From assembly GCA_030044455.1 (NCBI GenBank), contig JASHVU010000097.1, positions 1-25,549 of the forward strand: a stretch of DNA of 25,549 nt, in the 5' to 3' direction. Positions 23,513-25,549 of the stretch are shown one piece after another. A model generated the notes under the pieces. The model searched no databases. It saw only the letters and a program-made list of their open reading frames with translations, and was not told where the DNA came from. The DNA comes from Acidobacteriaceae bacterium. Lineage in GTDB: Bacteria; Acidobacteriota; Terriglobia; Terriglobales; Acidobacteriaceae. The position numbers and the translations under genes are program-made. Each line of letters begins with the position of its first letter. Position 1 is the first letter of the stretch.

Positions 23513-24358
23513 GTTGCGGTTGAGGACCTTGTCGACAACCTTTTCAACATCGGTGAGGAAGAAGCTGTTGGAGTGCTGAACGGCGACCTGCGTGCCGGTG
23601 TGTCCAAGTGCTGAAGCAATCTCATTCCAGCGATAGATGGTTGAATTGGCCGGCATCACGACAGGCTGGTTAGCCGGTTCAGGTGCGGCGCAGTAGGAAG
23701 TCCAAACGCCAATCACCAAGAGTATCGCACCCTCATAAACAAACTGCATCGGTTCAACAAGCGAAGTGAGTCGAGAGGCGAGCGTCACATGAATGAAGTC
23801 ATTGGCGGCCATGAGCCCAAAGCCGAAGGCCAGGCCGAAGGCCAGATCGCGCACCGAAAGCCGCAACGCGTTCATGCAAACACAGAGGAAACCGAGCAGG
23901 CAGAGTTCAAGGATGCTGACCGAGCGCATCAGGCCGTACGCAATGTCGGGAATTACCAGGATTCCGCGGTGCGAAAAAGACACCGTCGAGAACGTAACGA
24001 TGAGAGAAACCAGAGCTGCCCAGCGGAAAACCACTACGCCGAACTTCATGAGTCCGGGCAAAGCAGCCAGCGCCGAACGGAATATCTCAACGCAAACAAA
24101 GAACAGGATGACTGCGCTTGCAATATAGCTCGCCCAGAACGTGTAGAAGTAGGAGAGCAGCCACAGCCGCGATGGAACAATGCTGTTGCCGTTGAAGAGC
24201 AGGAGCAGCAGTGGAGTAGAAACAACCCGCAGCAGCAGGTAAAGCCCCATGGCCGGGAACTTGCTGTAGAGCTTCCTATGCCAGAAGAGGAATGCGAGGG
24301 TAGCAGTGAGCAAAAACTCTACCATACCCATCATTGACATTGCTTGAGCTGAGGACAT
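23486..24358 (-). CDS. Polytopic membrane protein, unknown function
   Basis: This 290-residue protein has about seven membrane helices in its first 225 residues, with no periplasmic domain of size. The last 65 residues are hydrophilic, ending in SFFLTDVEKVVDKVLNRNLKSHESEV, and might form a cytoplasmic tail. Start: ATG at 24358, or an in-frame GTG at 24364; neither has a strong ribosome-binding site, and further ATGs follow within 15 residues. The upstream region carries a candidate promoter with two palindromes (24374-24419). I do not recognise the family; similar multi-helix proteins of this length are, in my memory, common as paralogues in acidobacteria. Confidence 0.78.
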   Translation of the reverse strand: MSSAQAMSMMGMVEFLLTATLAFLFWHRKLYSKFPAMGLYLLLRVVSTPLLLLLFNGNSIVPSRLWLLSYFYTFWASYIASAVILFFVCVEIFRSALAALPGLMKFGVVVFRWAALVSLIVTFSTVSFSHRGILVIPDIAYGLMRSVSILELCLLGFLCVCMNALRLSVRDLAFGLAFGFGLMAANDFIHVTLASRLTSLVEPMQFVYEGAILLVIGVWTSYCAAPEPANQPVVMPANSTIYRWNEIASALGHTGTQVAVQHSNSFFLTDVEKVVDKVLNRNLKSHESEV

Positions 24359-24373
24359 AGACACCCGTATGCC

Positions 24374-24419
24374 ATTCTGAGAGTTTAATCAGAATAGCGC
24401 CAAATGGCGAAAGCCTCAA
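24374..24419 (-). promoter_or_regulatory. Candidate promoter with two palindromes upstream of the membrane protein
   Basis: On the minus strand TTGAGG (plus 24414-24419), a 17-bp spacer and TATTCT (plus 24391-24396) can form a weak promoter. A palindrome, CGCCA-N2-TGGCG (24398-24409), fills the spacer, and ATTCTGA-N8-TCAGAAT (24374-24380/24389-24395) overlaps the -10 and start region. The arrangement suggests repressor control. Confidence 0.4.
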
Positions 24420-24440
24420 CTGGATTCCACTCAACGATCT

Positions 24441-24456
24441 TGGCACTTTCGTGCCA
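24441..24456. other. Small hairpin between the two minus-strand genes
   Basis: TGGCAC (24441-24446) pairs with GTGCCA (24451-24456) across a TTTC loop. It lies 28 bp past the stop of the small secreted-peptide gene on the minus strand; there is no T-run, so termination is doubtful. Confidence 0.35.
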
Positions 24457-24483
24457 TTACCTTGGTGGGTTACCTGTTCCGGC

Positions 24484-24663
24484 TTACTTGGTGGGGTCGG
24501 TGTTTGGGCAACCTGGCAGCCCAGGAACGCAGCCCGGAACCGGCATAGTAGCAGTAACTGATTGTTGGCTCTTGATAGCAGGAGCGGTCTTCGGAGTAAC
24601 AGCGGCAGCGACGCCACCAGCAACGACAAAAGTGAGAGCCAGAATTCGAACAGCGAGTTTCAT
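24484..24663 (-). CDS. Small secreted peptide with a Cys-Pro-Gly-rich C-terminus
   Basis: This 59-residue protein has a typical signal peptide (MKLAVRILALTFVVAGGVAA) and a short mature part whose end reads VPGCVPGLPGCPNTDP (residues 42-57), with two Cys (45, 52) spaced by seven. The two Cys could form one disulfide. The start at 24663 is chosen because the signal peptide begins there and AGGGG lies about ten bases upstream; the longer frame from 24717 lacks that support. No known domain. It is small, so a chance frame cannot be fully excluded, but the signal peptide and Pro/Gly/Cys pattern argue that it is real. Confidence 0.65.
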   Translation of the reverse strand: MKLAVRILALTFVVAGGVAAAVTPKTAPAIKSQQSVTATMPVPGCVPGLPGCPNTDPTK

Positions 24664-24717
24664 AGTTAGTAACCCCTGATGAATTGCGTTTTGTTGGAGG
24701 ATGTCCCCCATACACAC

Positions 24718-25009
24718 AAGGGATCATACCCAAAAGAAGTGGACAAGTACAGAGTTTTCATCAAGATCAACACTTCATAACGGCTTTGATTACTGAGGTC
24801 ACATCCCCCATAGGTAATCAACTTGAGTAATCAGTTTGCAGTGGAACGCAGGCAGATTGCGCCGACCCCGCGCGTGGTAAAATTGTGTGTAGAGCGACTT
24901 CGCGCAAAGCCCACTGATTTCAAGCGTTTAATTCCCAGGAAGCCCACTCGGAATCGACGCCCTAGATCGACAGAACCGGGCTGCAGTGGGTCGAAAAGCA
25001 CAAGGATTT
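24718..25009. promoter_or_regulatory. gyrB upstream region with GTAATCA repeats and probable promoter
   Basis: This 292-bp gene-free stretch separates the divergent secreted-peptide and gyrB genes. TGATTACT (24787-24794) is inverted as AGTAATCA (24826-24833), and a third GTAATCA sits at 24814-24820: three sites within 47 bp. The sequence CCCCCAT occurs at 24705-24711 and 24805-24811. A probable gyrB promoter has an extended -10, TGG-TAAAAT (24875-24883), with a poor -35 around 24855-24862. This leaves a leader of about 120 nt before the ATG. Confidence 0.45.
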
Positions 25010-25549
25010 ATGGCAACCGAACCGATTGGCACGATGCCCCCATCCGACGATTCAAGCTACACAGGCGAGAGTATCCGCGTCCTGGAAGGACTGGAGGCAG
25101 TCAGGCTGCGCCCCGCCATGTACATTGGCTCGACCGGCGAGCTGGGATTGCATCACCTCGTGTATGAGGTGGTGGACAATTCAGTCGACGAAGCCCTCGC
25201 CGGCTTCGCAAAAAAGATCGACGTTGTGATCCATGTCGACAATTCCATCACTGTCATCGATGACGGCCGCGGCATTCCCGTCGACATGAAAACCATGGCG
25301 AACGGCGAACAGATGCCGGCGGTGCAGGTTGTCATGACCGTCCTCCACTCGGGCGGAAAGTTCGATTCCAACAGCTACAAAGTTTCCGGTGGCTTGCACG
25401 GCGTAGGTGTGAGCTGCGTGAACGCACTCAGCCAGGAACTCAATGTCGAGGTCTGGCGCGACGAGCACACCTGGGAGCAAGACTACGCCTTCGGCGAGCC
25501 GACCAGCCCTCTGCGTCAGACCGGAAAAACCAAAAAACGCGGAACCAGA
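25010..25549 (+). CDS. gyrB: DNA gyrase subunit B, 5' part (runs off the window)
   Basis: The first 180 codons of the ATPase subunit of DNA gyrase, which powers negative supercoiling with GyrA. After a short variable N-terminus (1-20) comes the GHKL ATPase domain: [17 protein letters not shown] (24-40), the catalytic Glu53 and Mg-binding Asn57 in [14 protein letters not shown], the nucleotide motif DDGRGIP (84-90) and the ATP-lid [15 protein letters not shown] (127-141). The length and LHGVG-type lid favour GyrB over ParE, though the two are close. The ATG at 25010 has AAGGA at good spacing. The frame is open to the last base, so the protein is cut by the window edge. Confidence 0.95.
   Translation, partial: MATEPIGTMPPSDDSSYTGESIRVLEGLEAVRLRPAMYIGSTGELGLHHLVYEVVDNSVDEALAGFAKKIDVVIHVDNSITVIDDGRGIPVDMKTMANGEQMPAVQVVMTVLHSGGKFDSNSYKVSGGLHGVGVSCVNALSQELNVEVWRDEHTWEQDYAFGEPTSPLRQTGKTKKRGTR

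Noticed and set aside
1..25549. CRISPR array, tRNA/rRNA gene, insertion sequence, prophage or toxin-antitoxin pair
   Set aside because: I scanned for regularly spaced repeats, cloverleaf-like sequence, transposase or integrase motifs and small paired genes and saw none that could be supported.

Overview
The window looks like a chromosomal segment of an acidobacterium, most likely class Terriglobia/Acidobacteriia. The strongest pointer is a full-length ADOP-type permease (two MacB periplasmic core domains and two FtsX domains, with no ATPase partner), a family expanded in this phylum. Supporting signs are a GH3 enzyme with a PA14 insert, a carboxypeptidase-regulatory-like domain on a TonB receptor, TPR-glycosyltransferase fusions, and GC-rich coding with C/G-ending codons. 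The assignment is by inference; no rRNA gene is present. I see no tRNA, CRISPR array, transposase or phage gene.

Layout. 1-518 has no convincing gene; it holds repeats and the terminator of the first gene. 519-3167 (-) is a secreted GH3 beta-xylosidase/glucosidase. 3376-4651 (+) is an ECF sigma factor, a coupled 80-aa single-pass membrane protein and a four-helix membrane protein, closed by a strong terminator. 4740-6214 (-) is a two-gene operon of an SPFH protein and a triple zinc-ribbon protein. 6308-7749 (-) is a Gfo/Idh/MocA dehydrogenase, possibly lipid A related, preceded by a small unknown protein. 8022-10508 (+) is the ADOP permease, followed by a large hairpin element. 10665-14649 (+) is folK, a TonB-dependent receptor and tgt. 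14732-18046 (-) is an ABC-2 exporter operon (ATPase, permease, membrane protein, winged-helix regulator) read from a promoter with an overlapping palindrome. 18248-22431 (-) holds a TonB-like protein, a TPR-glycosyltransferase and a GT2 glycosyltransferase. 22689-23405 (+) is rplU-rpmA with a long leader and a 12-bp-stem terminator. 23486-24663 (-) is a polytopic membrane protein and a 59-aa secreted peptide. 25010 to the end (+) is the 5' part of gyrB.

Functional themes. Housekeeping genes (folK, tgt, rplU, rpmA, gyrB) are interleaved with envelope functions: outer-membrane uptake (TonB receptor, TonB-like protein), export (ABC-2 system, ADOP), glycan synthesis or transfer (GT2, TPR-GT, possibly the dehydrogenase), membrane-stress-like modules (SPFH/zinc ribbon; ECF sigma/membrane partner) and polysaccharide degradation (GH3). 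I found no clear new defence or mobile system. The least explained items are the inverted-repeat elements at 31-349 and 10509-10618, the probably leaderless tgt, the 110-bp folK/receptor overlap, the palindromic promoters at 18094-18122 and 24374-24419, and the small Cys/Pro/Gly secreted peptide.
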